From: Phenylobacterium sp.
GTDB lineage: Bacteria > Pseudomonadota > Alphaproteobacteria > Caulobacterales > Caulobacteraceae
Direction of reading: 5' to 3'
NCBI RefSeq assembly: GCF_004297125.1
Contig: NZ_SCVD01000028.1
Span: 62,001 to 126,000 of the forward strand
DNA length: 64,000 nt
Positions within the stretch are counted from its first letter, which is position 1, and each line of letters starts with the position of its first letter. Both the position numbers and the translations under genes were made by a program. Positions 17,063-25,500 of this stretch are shown here, one piece after another. Below the pieces are notes generated by a model. That model was not told the DNA's origin and made no database searches. It saw only the letters and a list, made by a program, of their open reading frames with translations.

Positions 17063-17422
17063 TCATCGACCGCTTGGGAGTCCGCCCGGAGGAAAGCCCG
17101 AGAACCTGAGCACGCGACACCGATCGCGGTAGGTCTCGGGTTCTGCCCCGGAGCCTCCCACTGAGAGCGTGACGACCTTCGCCTGCATGTCATACGTAAG
17201 CAGGAAGTGCGACAGCCTCGAGAGCACGAGCTCGTGGCCACGCCGATGGCTCAACCCCCAGATGTTCGTGCAATCATCCTGGCACCAGGCTTTGCGCTTC
17301 AGATCGATCCGATACCGGGTGTCGTCGCACTGAAGGTCGAAGGCCCTCGCCGAAGCGCTTGCCCCGAACCCGGTGATCGCCATGCCAAGCCAGGCCGCAT
17401 AAAGGGCTGCGCGCCACGACAT
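17063..17422 (-). CDS. small secreted four-cysteine protein (paralog A)
   Basis: Exported protein of 119 residues with a signal peptide (1-26, ending ASASARA) and four cysteines at 32, 47, 51 and 102. The mature part starts AFDLQCDDTRYRID and ends RCRVLRFSGFPPGG. It is clearly homologous to the divergent gene at 17603, with the same cysteine spacing. I know no function; the even cysteine count suggests two disulfides in the periplasm. The start was chosen for the GGGAGGAG ribosome site about 6 bases upstream of the ATG at 17422. Confidence 0.75.
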   Translation of the reverse strand: MSWRAALYAAWLGMAITGFGASASARAFDLQCDDTRYRIDLKRKAWCQDDCTNIWGLSHRRGHELVLSRLSHFLLTYDMQAKVVTLSVGGSGAEPETYRDRCRVLRFSGFPPGGLPSGR

Positions 17423-17602
17423 TGCATCTCCTCCCAAGCACAAGATGAAGCCAGCTCGCGATGCGAGGCAATGTCTGAGCGCATCCATCGGAGCCGACCT
17501 TCAGACGGGGGATTCCGGCGCCGGGACAATCCTTGACCGAGCGGCGCCCGCAGCCTCGCATGCGGCCATGGACGTTGGGACCACAGCAGGCAGCGGGCGG
17601 AC

Positions 17603-17986
17603 ATGAACCGACTTCTGAACATGGCGGCCCTCGCCCTGGGGTTCGCGTCCTTGCCGGGCCCGGCGTCGGCCAAGGCCTTCGACCTTCAGTGCGAGCACGC
17701 CAGGTATCGCGTCGATCCCACGCGAAAGCTCTGGTGTGAGGAGCCGTGCACGACCCTCGGCCACCTGCAGCATCGGCCCGGCGAGGACGTGCTCACCCTC
17801 AGCTATCTCGGCCATTTCGAGATCGCCTACGACAGGCGAACGGGCATGGTGACGCGGGGCTTCGGCGGCCTGCACGACGGCGGCTATCTGTTGACCGAGC
17901 CATGCCGTGTCCGCAGGTTCTCGGGCTTTCCGCGGCGGACGCGGCTTGGCCAGGACGGGCGGGCCGTCGCCCCGACGGTCGATTAG
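17603..17986 (+). CDS. small secreted four-cysteine protein (paralog B)
   Basis: Exported protein of 127 residues with a signal peptide (1-23, ending GPASA) and cysteines at 30, 45, 49 and 101. The shared motifs with paralog A are AFDLQC, YRxD, RKxWCxxxCT, LSxLxHF and CRVxRFSGFP. It lies head to head with paralog A across 180 bases, which suggests an inverted duplication. Function unknown. The C-terminal ~17 residues are not shared. Confidence 0.75.
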   Translation: MNRLLNMAALALGFASLPGPASAKAFDLQCEHARYRVDPTRKLWCEEPCTTLGHLQHRPGEDVLTLSYLGHFEIAYDRRTGMVTRGFGGLHDGGYLLTEPCRVRRFSGFPRRTRLGQDGRAVAPTVD

Positions 17987-18011
17987 CGGCGACCGGTCCG
18001 GGCGGCCCGCC

Positions 18012-18635
18012 TCAGCTTCCCAGCGCCTTGTCCACCAACGCCCGAGCCTCCGGCCCGGACCAGTCCGCCTCGCCGGCGACGCGGGCGACCTCCATTCCGT
18101 CCTTGCCGTAGATCACCGTCGTCGGGGCGCCGGGCGCGGGCGGGCTCAGCTTGAACGGCAGCTTCATCTCGCGGTCGTGGTAGAACTTCAGCGGCGAATG
18201 CTGGGCGATGAAGATCCGCGCCTTGGCCGCCGAGCTTTCCGAATCGATGCTCACCGTCACCACCTCGACCGGCTTGCCGGCGTAGGCCGCCTGCAGCTTG
18301 GCCAGGGTCGGCATCTCGGTGACGCACGGCGCGCACCAGGTGGCCCAGATGTTCATCACCACCACCTTGCCTTTCAGGTCGGCGAGCTTCATCGCCTTCC
18401 CGTCGCCGTCGTAGAAGGTGTAGTCGGGCGACGACGTGGGCTGGGTCGGGGTGGTCAGCTTGCTCGCGAACGAGGTGGCCGTGACCGAAGCGCTGGGCGC
18501 CGGCGGCGTCGGCTTGGTGGAAGACGAACCGATGATGTAGACAACCGCCGCGACGCCCACCAGGGCGGCGCCCCAGAGGGCCCACACCAGTCCCTTGCCC
18601 TTGGGCTTCGTTTCCGCCGCTGGACCTTCGCTCAT
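18012..18635 (-). CDS. TlpA/ResA-like membrane-anchored thioredoxin
   Basis: Periplasmic thiol-disulfide protein of 207 residues. An N-terminal anchor helix (~15-36) and a Pro/Thr-rich linker precede the thioredoxin domain (~70-207). The active site is WCAPC with Cys101 and Cys104 (NIWATWCAPCVTEMP), and the cis-Pro loop is GAPTTVIYG. Such proteins reduce apocytochrome c or other envelope thiols. The ATG at 18635 directly abuts the argH ATG (CATATG), so no intergenic base separates the two genes. The open frame beyond this start runs antisense to argH. Confidence 0.88.
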   Translation of the reverse strand: MSEGPAAETKPKGKGLVWALWGAALVGVAAVVYIIGSSSTKPTPPAPSASVTATSFASKLTTPTQPTSSPDYTFYDGDGKAMKLADLKGKVVVMNIWATWCAPCVTEMPTLAKLQAAYAGKPVEVVTVSIDSESSAAKARIFIAQHSPLKFYHDREMKLPFKLSPPAPGAPTTVIYGKDGMEVARVAGEADWSGPEARALVDKALGS

Positions 18636-20057
18636 ATGACCGACTCTTCCTCCGCCCCGCCCGCTCGCCCGTCCCAGGCGGGACAGGCCATGTGGGGCGG
18701 CAGGTTTACCGATAAGCCCGCCGAGCTGATGCAGGCGATCAACGTCTCCATCGGCTTCGACAGGCGGCTCGCGGCCCAGGACCTTGCCGGGTCCCGCGCG
18801 CACGCCGCGATGTTGCTTAAGCGCGGCGTGATTACAAGCGAGGACGAGGCGGCGATCCAGGGCGGCCTCGCCACCATTCTGGCCGAGATCGAGGCCGGGA
18901 CCTTTCCGTTCCGCGAGGAATACGAAGACATCCACATGAACGTGGAGGCGCGCCTGCGCGAGTTGATCGGCCCCGCCGCCGGTCGCCTGCACACCGCCCG
19001 CTCGCGCAACGACCAGGTGGCGCTCGACTTCCGCATGTGGGTCCGCGACGCGTGCGACCGCACGCAGGGCCAGATCCAGGCGCTACAGAAGGCCCTGCTC
19101 GCCAAGGCAGAAGCGCACGCCGACGCCGTGATGCCCGGCTTCACCCACCTGCAGCCCGCCCAGCCGGTGACCTTCGGCCACCACCTGATGGCCTATGTCG
19201 AGATGTTCGGCCGCGACGCCGCCCGGTTCGCCGACGCCCGCGCGCGGATGAACGAGAGCCCTCTCGGGGCCGCCGCGCTGGCGGGATCGCCATTCCCCAT
19301 CGACCGGCACATGACCGCCAAGGCCCTGGGCTTCGAGCGGCCCACGGGCAACTCGCTGGACAGCGTCGCGGACCGGGACTTCGCGCTCGAGTCCCTGGCC
19401 GCCGCCACGATCTGCGCCACCCACCTGTCGCGCCTGGCCGAGGAGATCGTGATCTGGATGACGCCGCAGTTCGGCTTCATCAAGCTCAGCGACGCCTTCA
19501 CCACCGGCTCGTCGATCATGCCGCAGAAGAAGAACCCCGACGCCGCCGAGCTGGTGCGCGCCAAGGTCGGTCGCCTGCTGGGCTCGTTCACCCAGCTCAC
19601 CGTGGTGATGAAGGGGCTGCCGCTGACCTATTCGAAGGACATGCAGGAGGACAAGGTCCCCACCTTCGAGGCCTTCGACGCCCTGGAGCTCAGCCTGCGG
19701 GCCATGGCCGGCATGGTCGCCGACCTGGAGCCCGACACCCGGCGGATGGCGGCGGCCGCGGGCGCCGGCTACTCCACCGCCACCGACCTCGCCGATTGGC
19801 TGGTGCGCGAATTGAACCTGCCGTTCCGCGACGCCCACCATATCACCGGCGCGGCCGTGAAGCGGGCGGAGACGCTGGGCGTCGGCCTCTCCGACCTGCC
19901 CCTCGCCGATCTGCAGGCCTTGGATGGACGGATCACCGCGTCCATCTACGATGTGCTGACTCCCGAAGCCTCGGTGGCCAGCCGCCGGAGTTATGGTGGA
20001 ACCGCGCCGGACCAGGTCCGGGCGCAGATCAAGCGTTGGAAGGAAGCTCTGGCATGA
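18636..20057 (+). CDS. argH: argininosuccinate lyase
   Basis: Cytoplasmic enzyme of 473 residues that cleaves argininosuccinate to arginine and fumarate, the last step of arginine synthesis. The core begins MWGGRFTDKPAELM and carries HTARSRNDQVALD, the helix LQPAQPVTFGHHL and the fumarase-superfamily signature GSSIMPQKKNPDAAEL. An N-terminal extension of ~18 residues (MTDSSSAPPARPSQAGQA) is taken from the ATG at 18636. Starting at Met19 would give the enterobacterial-type N-terminus and leave a 53-base leader. The stop overlaps the next gene by ATGA, forming argH-lptM-lysA. Confidence 0.95.
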   Translation: MTDSSSAPPARPSQAGQAMWGGRFTDKPAELMQAINVSIGFDRRLAAQDLAGSRAHAAMLLKRGVITSEDEAAIQGGLATILAEIEAGTFPFREEYEDIHMNVEARLRELIGPAAGRLHTARSRNDQVALDFRMWVRDACDRTQGQIQALQKALLAKAEAHADAVMPGFTHLQPAQPVTFGHHLMAYVEMFGRDAARFADARARMNESPLGAAALAGSPFPIDRHMTAKALGFERPTGNSLDSVADRDFALESLAAATICATHLSRLAEEIVIWMTPQFGFIKLSDAFTTGSSIMPQKKNPDAAELVRAKVGRLLGSFTQLTVVMKGLPLTYSKDMQEDKVPTFEAFDALELSLRAMAGMVADLEPDTRRMAAAAGAGYSTATDLADWLVRELNLPFRDAHHITGAAVKRAETLGVGLSDLPLADLQALDGRITASIYDVLTPEASVASRRSYGGTAPDQVRAQIKRWKEALA

Positions 20058-20359
20058 CCCGTCACCTAATCGCCCTCAGCGGCGCACTGATCGTGGCGGC
20101 CGGGCTCGCCGGATGCGGCAAGGTGGGCCAGCTGGAACGTCCCGGCCCGCTGTTCGGGGCCGAGCGCAACTCGACCCGCGCCGCCGACGACGCCCAGCGC
20201 CAGCAGGACCCGACGCGCCCCGTCGACACCGTCGACCCGCGCGACCGCTCCACCGACCCGGCGCCGCCGCGCACCCTGCCGATTCCCGGCACCAACCGCG
20301 GCCCGGGCCAAGTCGCCCCGCAGAGCGCCCTGCCCGACCCGTACGCCAACCCGCGATGA
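20054..20359 (+). CDS. lptM: small LptM-like lipoprotein
   Basis: Lipoprotein of 101 residues with lipobox LAGC (Cys21). The following GKVGQLERPGP resembles the short conserved segment of LptM/YifL proteins. The rest is disordered, rich in Arg, Asp and Pro. In gammaproteobacteria LptM is found near dapF and helps maturation of the LPS translocon LptD. Here it sits between argH and lysA with ATGA overlaps on both sides. The name is inferred from the short motif and the neighbourhood. Confidence 0.75.
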   Translation: MTRHLIALSGALIVAAGLAGCGKVGQLERPGPLFGAERNSTRAADDAQRQQDPTRPVDTVDPRDRSTDPAPPRTLPIPGTNRGPGQVAPQSALPDPYANPR

Positions 20360-21624
20360 ACCACTTCGAGCTGCGGGACGGCGAGCTCGCATGTGAAGGC
20401 GTTCCCCTCTCCCGCATCGCCGAGGCGGTGGGGACGCCGGTCTACGTCTATTCCTCGGCCACCCTGGAGCGGCACTACACCGTGCTGCGCGACGCCCTGA
20501 CCGGCGCGGGCCTCAAGGAGCCGCTGATCGCCTTCGCCGTGAAGGCCAACTCCAACGTCGCCGTCCTGCGCACCCTGGCGAACCTCGGCGCAGGCGCCGA
20601 CGTGGTCTCCGAGGGCGAGGTGCGGCGCGCGCTCGCCGCCGGCGTGCCGCCCGAGCGCATCGTCTTCTCCGGCGTCGGCAAGACCGAGGGCGAGATCGCC
20701 TTCGCCGTCGAGACCGGCGTCGCCGAGATCAACATCGAGTCCGAGCCCGAGCTGCACCTGGTCAACCGCGTGGCCCAGCAGATGGGCCGGCGCGCCACGG
20801 TCGCCATCCGGGTGAACCCCGACGTGGAGGCGGGCGGCCACGCCAAGATCTCCACCGGCAAGGCCGAGAACAAGTTCGGCGTCAGCTTCTCCGAGGCCGA
20901 GCGCCTCTACGCCAACGCCTCCAACATGGCCGGCGTCCGCCCGGCCGGCGTCGCCTGCCACATCGGCAGCCAGATCACCGACCTGGCCCCCATGGAGGCC
21001 GCCTTCACCAAGATGCGCGGCCTGGTCGAGCGCCTGAAGGCCGAGGGCCTGTCGGTCGAGCGCCTGGACCTGGGCGGCGGCCTGGGCGTGCCCTATTTCA
21101 ACCAGCCGACCCCGCCCGACCCTGCCGACTACGCCGCCATGATCGGCCGCGTCACCAAGGGCCTGGACGTCCAGCTCGCCTTCGAGCCCGGCCGGATGAT
21201 CGCCGCCAACGCCGGCGTCCTGGTCGCCCGGGTGAACCACGTCCATGAGCGTCCCGAGGGCCGGAAGTTCCTGGTGCTGGACGCGGCCATGAACGACCTG
21301 CTGCGGCCGGCCATGTACGACGCCTACCACGACATCCGGCCGGTCCGTCCGCGCGGGGGCGACCCCGTCACCTACGACGTCGTGGGCCCGGTCTGCGAGA
21401 CCGGCGACACCTTCACCCGCGACCGCGTCCTGCCTCCGCTGGAGGCGGGCGACCTGGTGGCCTTCATGAGCGCCGGCGCCTATGGCGCGGCCATGGCCAG
21501 CGAGTACAACTCCCGCCTCCTGGTCCCCGAGGTCCTGGTGAAGGGCGACCGGTTCGCCGTCGTCCGTCCCCGCCCCACGTACGAAGACATGCTGGAGCGG
21601 GAGCGTTCGGCGCCCTGGCTCTAG
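20356..21624 (+). CDS. lysA: diaminopimelate decarboxylase
   Basis: PLP enzyme of 422 residues that converts meso-diaminopimelate to lysine. The PLP lysine lies in AFAVKANSN (~59). Other motifs are the glycine-rich GGGLGVPYF, EPGRMIAANAG, the cysteine-containing active-site segment GPVCETGDTF and GAYGAAMASEYNSR. The length is normal. It is the last gene of the argH-lptM-lysA run. Its stop codon shares CTAG with the convergent acetyltransferase gene. The terminator must therefore lie inside the neighbour or be absent. Confidence 0.96.
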   Translation: MNHFELRDGELACEGVPLSRIAEAVGTPVYVYSSATLERHYTVLRDALTGAGLKEPLIAFAVKANSNVAVLRTLANLGAGADVVSEGEVRRALAAGVPPERIVFSGVGKTEGEIAFAVETGVAEINIESEPELHLVNRVAQQMGRRATVAIRVNPDVEAGGHAKISTGKAENKFGVSFSEAERLYANASNMAGVRPAGVACHIGSQITDLAPMEAAFTKMRGLVERLKAEGLSVERLDLGGGLGVPYFNQPTPPDPADYAAMIGRVTKGLDVQLAFEPGRMIAANAGVLVARVNHVHERPEGRKFLVLDAAMNDLLRPAMYDAYHDIRPVRPRGGDPVTYDVVGPVCETGDTFTRDRVLPPLEAGDLVAFMSAGAYGAAMASEYNSRLLVPEVLVKGDRFAVVRPRPTYEDMLERERSAPWL

Positions 21625-22097
21625 AGATCCAGGTGCATGAACTGGTTGAACGCGCTGGCGACGTAGTCCGAGAACGCGCCGCCGAACTTGAAGCCCCGCG
21701 CCCGGTACATGGCCAGCGCGGCGTCGAACGCCTCGCCGCTGCCGGTCTCCAGGCTGAGGCGGCGGTAGCCGCGCCGGCGAGCTTCGGCGATGATCTCGTC
21801 CAGGATCGCCGCGCCTGCGCCCTGGCGCAGGTGGTCGGGATGGGTGCGCATCGACTTGATCTCACCCGCGTCGCCGTCCAGCGCCTTCAGCGCCCCGATG
21901 GCGGCTATGCGCTCGCCGCGCCAAGCGCTCCACAGCGTCACGCCGGGGGCCTTCAGTCCGGAGTCGTCCAGGGCGAAGCAGTGGCCCGGGGGCGAGTTGT
22001 CCGCCATCCCGGCCAGGTGCAGCCGCACCAGCTCCTGGGTCTGCGGGTTCGACAGGTCATCCTGGCGCAGGATCAGGGAAGCGAGGGCGGCGTCCAT
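21621..22097 (-). CDS. GNAT-family N-acetyltransferase
   Basis: Acetyltransferase of 158 residues. The acetyl-CoA binding segment is MRTHPDHLRQGAGAAILDEIIAEARRRG, followed by LSLETGSGEAFDAALAMYRARGFKFGG, close to PanZ/YjaB-like and general GNAT proteins. The substrate is unknown. It lies 6 bases downstream of the XRE-cupin gene on the same strand, so the two are probably co-transcribed, a pairing often seen between GNAT enzymes and XRE-cupin regulators. Confidence 0.87.
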   Translation of the reverse strand: MDAALASLILRQDDLSNPQTQELVRLHLAGMADNSPPGHCFALDDSGLKAPGVTLWSAWRGERIAAIGALKALDGDAGEIKSMRTHPDHLRQGAGAAILDEIIAEARRRGYRRLSLETGSGEAFDAALAMYRARGFKFGGAFSDYVASAFNQFMHLDL

Positions 22098-22103
22098 ATG
22101 TCT

Positions 22104-22670
22104 TCAGGTCCTCACGAGGGCGACGACGTACGAGCACGGCAGGGTGCTCTGGTTGGCGATGACGACGGGGGCTGGGTCGCCGAAACCGAGGCAGTCGCCG
22201 GCGTGCAGCACATGGCGCGTGGCGCCCTCGTGGACCACAAGTTCGCCCGCGGTGACCCAGATCGCCTGGCGGATGCGCGCATAGGCCGAGGCCGGGAACT
22301 CCACCTGGCGGCCCGGTGGCAGGTCCACCTGCACCAACTCCTGCGGATGGTCGGGTCGGCTGTAGATCTGGCGGCGCACATAGCCAGTGTCGGGGTCGCG
22401 CCACACCGCCTGGTCGGCCGCCCGCGCGAGCCGACCGGCGTCGCCCTCGGCGCGCACCAACAGTCCGGCCAGCGTGAGGTCGAATGCAGCGGCGAGCCTC
22501 ACCAGCACCACCGCCGTCGGGCTCACCTCCGCCCGCTCGATCTTGCTGATCGCCGCCTTCGAGACCCCCGACTGCTCGGCCAACTCCGCCAACGACCATC
22601 CCCTCGCCTCCCGCTCCAGCAGGATCCGGCGGGCCAGCTTGGCGGAGGAATCATCTACTATTGCATCCAT
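22104..22670 (-). CDS. XRE-family regulator with C-terminal cupin
   Basis: Regulator of 188 residues. The N-terminal HTH (~12-66, RILLEREARGWSLAELAEQSGVSKAAISKIERAEVSPT) is joined to a cupin sensor domain (~105-185, ELVQVDLPPGRQVEFPASAYARIRQAIWVTAGEL). This architecture senses small metabolites such as amino acids or polyamines. A perfect dyad directly upstream of the start codon suggests autorepression. The GNAT gene downstream is the likely structural partner. Confidence 0.9.
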   Translation of the reverse strand: MDAIVDDSSAKLARRILLEREARGWSLAELAEQSGVSKAAISKIERAEVSPTAVVLVRLAAAFDLTLAGLLVRAEGDAGRLARAADQAVWRDPDTGYVRRQIYSRPDHPQELVQVDLPPGRQVEFPASAYARIRQAIWVTAGELVVHEGATRHVLHAGDCLGFGDPAPVVIANQSTLPCSYVVALVRT

Positions 22671-22671
22671 A

Positions 22672-22689
22672 CGTCTCTTATGTGAGACG
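22672..22689. promoter_or_regulatory. perfect dyad at the XRE-cupin start codon
   Basis: CGTCTC-TTATGT-GAGACG, arms at 22672-22677 and 22684-22689, begins one base upstream of the ATG at 22670. It therefore covers the place of a ribosome site or the promoter -10 of a short-leader transcript. The gene has no other visible ribosome site. An autoregulatory operator is the best reading. Confidence 0.5.
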
Positions 22690-22743
22690 CGTGGGAGCTT
22701 GGCAAGTCTTGAAACGACTGACGTCCGCGCTCGCGCAGACGCG

Positions 22744-23010
22744 CTACCCCACCAGGTCGCGGTACTCGGAACTCCGCCGCAGCCAGGCCGCGGCGTAGCC
22801 GCAGATGGGGGTGATCCTCAGGTCCTTGGCCCGCGCGTCCGCCGCCACCGCCTGCATCAGCCGCCCGGAGGCGCCTGTCCCGCGCAGGGGTACGGGGCTG
22901 AAGACATAGTCGATGTAGAGCCGCTCGTCCGTCCTGCGGTAGTCGGCGTAGGAGGTCAGGCCCTGCTCGTCCATCTCGTAGCGTTCGCCCGTATCGCGCA
23001 GTTCGGACAT
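22744..23010 (-). CDS. small YjdJ-type GNAT-like acetyltransferase
   Basis: Protein of 88 residues with the short GNAT fold of the YjdJ/Gcn5-related family. It reads YADYRRTDERLYIDYVFSPVPLRGTGASGRLMQAVAADARAKDLRITPICGYAAAWLRR. The acetyl-CoA loop is LRGTGASGRLM, and the cysteine at ~70 in ITPICGYA is the one conserved in this family. Targets are unknown. It is divergent from the DUF3617 gene, 60 bases away. Confidence 0.85.
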   Translation of the reverse strand: MSELRDTGERYEMDEQGLTSYADYRRTDERLYIDYVFSPVPLRGTGASGRLMQAVAADARAKDLRITPICGYAAAWLRRSSEYRDLVG

Positions 23011-23070
23011 TGATCGGGCTCCTCAGACCGTTACGCTCGGAAGCTGGGGAACGTGTTCGGAGAGATCAAG

Positions 23071-23640
23071 ATGCGTGTCATTGCGGTTCTGGGCGTCGGC
23101 GTCCTCGCCCTCGCGGCCTGCTCGAAGAAGGAAGACAAGTCGCCTGCGGCTGAAGCCTCGGCCTCCGGCGGAAACGCCAGCGCCACGGCCGGCCCCGTCG
23201 CGATGCCCAAGCGCAAGCCCGGCCTTTGGAGTCACACCGTGTCGTCCTCCGGATCGACCCAGGCGATGCAGATCTGCATCGACGAGGACACCGACGCCAA
23301 GATGAGCGTCTGGGGCCAGGCGGTCAGCAAGGACATGTGCTCGAAGAACAGCTTCGCCGCCGCCCCCGGCGGCTACGCCTTCGAGAGCGAGTGCGACCTG
23401 GGCGGCGACATGGGCCACGTGGTTTCCAAGGGCGCCGTCACCGGCGACTTCAATTCCGCCTACACGGTCAAGACCACCAGCACGACGACCGGCGCCGCCA
23501 TGGCCCAGGCCAACGGGACGACCGAGATGACCCTCACCGCCAAGTGGGAAGGCGCCTGTCCCGCCGGCATGAAGGGCGGCGACATCACCCTGCCCGGCGG
23601 GATGAAGATCAACATGGAGGCGATGACCGCCAAAAAATGA
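23071..23640 (+). CDS. DUF3617-domain lipoprotein
   Basis: Lipoprotein of 189 residues with signal MRVIAVLGVGVLALAAC (Cys17). The domain starts KPGLWSHTVSSSG and carries further cysteines in QICIDEDTD, DMCSKN, SECDLGG and GACPAGM. This matches DUF3617, a family of unknown function widespread in proteobacteria and built around two disulfides. The first ATG of the frame is 6 codons upstream; Met at 23071 gives a proper signal peptide. Confidence 0.83.
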   Translation: MRVIAVLGVGVLALAACSKKEDKSPAAEASASGGNASATAGPVAMPKRKPGLWSHTVSSSGSTQAMQICIDEDTDAKMSVWGQAVSKDMCSKNSFAAAPGGYAFESECDLGGDMGHVVSKGAVTGDFNSAYTVKTTSTTTGAAMAQANGTTEMTLTAKWEGACPAGMKGGDITLPGGMKINMEAMTAKK

Positions 23641-23701
23641 TCGGGGCCGTGTCGGGACCCGGGCGGCTCCGCCGTCCTAGGCCCAACAGAGGAGAATGGA
23701 C

Positions 23702-24190
23702 ATGGCTACCAAGATCGACATCGCCCCGAACCACGACAACGAGCTGGTGCTGGCACGCCTCATGGACGCCACGCCCGAGCAACTCTTCAAGGTCTGGACG
23801 ACACCGGAGCGCTTCCCCGAATGGTTCTGCCCGAAGCCCTGGCGGGCGGAGGTGACCAAGATGGACCTGCGTCCGGGCGGCGCCAGCAACAACGTGATGT
23901 ATGGCCCCGACGGCGAGAAGTTCGAGAACCAGGGCGTCTATCTCGAGGTCGTGCCCAACGAGAAGATCGTCTTCACCGACGCCTTCACCGAGGGCTGGGT
24001 TCCGGCCGAGGGCGGCGGGATGATGACCTGCGTGCTGACCTTCGAGGCCCGGCCCGACGGCAAGACTCTCTATCTTGCCCGTTGCGGCCACCCCTCCGCC
24101 GAGAAGAAGGCCCAGCACGAGCAGATGGGCTTCCACGAGGGCTGGGGCATCTGCGCCGACCAGTGCGAGGCCCTGGCGAAGACCTTGTAA
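23702..24190 (+). CDS. SRPBCC (AHSA1-like) domain protein
   Basis: Cytoplasmic protein of 162 residues with one START-like AHSA1 domain. Features are ELVLARLMDATPEQLFKVWTTPERFPEWFCPKPW near the start and the typical end MGFHEGWGICADQCEALAK. These proteins bind hydrophobic ligands or act in stress responses; the ligand is unknown. The start at 23702 was chosen because AGAGGAG at 23688-23694 is 7 bases upstream. The in-frame ATG at 23696 is too close to it. Confidence 0.87.
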   Translation: MATKIDIAPNHDNELVLARLMDATPEQLFKVWTTPERFPEWFCPKPWRAEVTKMDLRPGGASNNVMYGPDGEKFENQGVYLEVVPNEKIVFTDAFTEGWVPAEGGGMMTCVLTFEARPDGKTLYLARCGHPSAEKKAQHEQMGFHEGWGICADQCEALAKTL

Positions 24191-24254
24191 GCAGCGTCAT
24201 CCCCGGCCCACGAAGCGGCGCAGCCGCGAAGGCCGAGCCGGGGATCCATGCTGC
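24191..24254. repeat. REP-like palindromic element, arms ATCCCCGGC / GCCGGGGAT
   Basis: Perfect 9-base arms at 24199-24207 and 24237-24245, with outer complementarity GCAGC / GCTGC and a GC-rich inner stem. It fills the gap between the SRPBCC and thiolase stop codons. Two related elements are at 39810-39829 and 51479-51498. It may act as a bidirectional transcript end. Confidence 0.6.
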
Positions 24255-24255
24255 G

Positions 24256-25446
24256 TCAGGCCAGCTCCACCGCCATCGCGGTGGCTTCCCCGCCGCCGAT
24301 GCACAGCGAGGCCACGCCCTTCTTCCCACCGCGCGCTTCCAGCGCGGAAAGCAGGGTCGCCAGGATCCGCGCGCCTGAGGCCCCGATCGGATGGCCCAGG
24401 GCGCAGGCGCCGCCGTTGACGTTGAGCTTGGCCCGGTCGATCCCCAGGTCGCGCTCGGCGATCATGGCGACCACCGCGAAGGCCTCGTTGATCTCGAACA
24501 GGTCGACGTCGTCCACGCTCCAGCCCGCGCGCTTCAGCGCCTTCTGCACCGCCGGGACCGGGGCCGTCGTGAACAGGCCGGGCTCGTGGGCGTGGGCCGC
24601 GTGGCCGGCGACCCGGGCCACGATCTTCATCCCAAGTTTCCGCGCCACGCTCTCGCGGGTCATCACCAGGGCCGCCGCGCCGTCGCTGATCGAGCTGGCG
24701 TTGGCGGCGGTGATCGTCCCGTCCTTGGCGAAGGCAGGCTTGAGCGTCGGGATCTTGGCCGGGTCGGCCTTCAGCGGCTGCTCGTCCTTGTCGACCGTGA
24801 CCGTGCCCTTGCGGTCGGTGACCTGGACCGCGACGATCTCACGGGCGAAGGCCCCGGTCTCGGTGGCGTTGCGCGCCTTGGTCAGCGAGCCGATGGCGTA
24901 CTCGTCCTGCGCCTCGCGGGTGAACTGGTAGGCCTTGGCGGTCTCTTCGGCGAACGAGCCCATCAGGCGGCCGTGTTCGTAGGCGTCCTCGAGGCCGTCC
25001 AAGTACATGTGATCGTACATGGTGTCGTGGCCGATCCGCGCGCCGCCGCGGTGCTTGGTCATCAGGTAGGGCGCGTTGGTCATGCTCTCCATGCCGCCTG
25101 CGACGATCACGTCGACCGAGCCGGCCGCCAGGGCGTCGTGCGCCAGGATGGCGGCCTGCATGCCCGAGCCGCACATCTTGTTGACCGTCGTCGCCTCGAC
25201 CGACTTGGGCAGCCCCGCGCCCAGGGCCGCCTGGCGCGCCGGCGCCTGGCCGAGGCCGGCGGGCAGGACACAGCCCATGATGATCTGCTCGATGACCTCG
25301 CCTGGCGCGCCCGAGCGCTCGACGGCGGCTCGGACCGCCGCGGCGCCGAGCTCGGTGGCCTTGGCGCCGGACAGGACGCCCTGGAAGCCGCCCATCGGCG
25401 TGCGGGCATAGCTGGCGATGACGACGGGATCTGAGGTTTGGGTCAT
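24256..25446 (-). CDS. acetyl-CoA C-acetyltransferase (thiolase)
   Basis: Thiolase of 396 residues that condenses or cleaves acetoacetyl-CoA. The nucleophile is Cys92 in VNKMCGSGMQAA. The other catalytic segments are GHPIGASG (His) and the C-terminal CIGGGEATAMAVE (Cys). NEAFA is also present. The family serves ketone-body, short-chain fatty acid or polyhydroxybutyrate metabolism; phaB or phaC are not adjacent, so the pathway is unclear. It stands 54 bases downstream of mnmA on the same strand. Confidence 0.93.
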   Translation of the reverse strand: MTQTSDPVVIASYARTPMGGFQGVLSGAKATELGAAAVRAAVERSGAPGEVIEQIIMGCVLPAGLGQAPARQAALGAGLPKSVEATTVNKMCGSGMQAAILAHDALAAGSVDVIVAGGMESMTNAPYLMTKHRGGARIGHDTMYDHMYLDGLEDAYEHGRLMGSFAEETAKAYQFTREAQDEYAIGSLTKARNATETGAFAREIVAVQVTDRKGTVTVDKDEQPLKADPAKIPTLKPAFAKDGTITAANASSISDGAAALVMTRESVARKLGMKIVARVAGHAAHAHEPGLFTTAPVPAVQKALKRAGWSVDDVDLFEINEAFAVVAMIAERDLGIDRAKLNVNGGACALGHPIGASGARILATLLSALEARGGKKGVASLCIGGGEATAMAVELA

Positions 25447-25500
25447 GGGGCTCGATATAATTTCACGGGTTGCTGAAAACCAGCGTCCGCAGCGTCACCC

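Noticed and set aside
16797..17132. 111-codon frame in the gap after the XRE gene
   Set aside because: Its translation is Arg/Ser/Pro-rich low complexity without ribosome site and it overlaps the secreted-protein gene in another frame.
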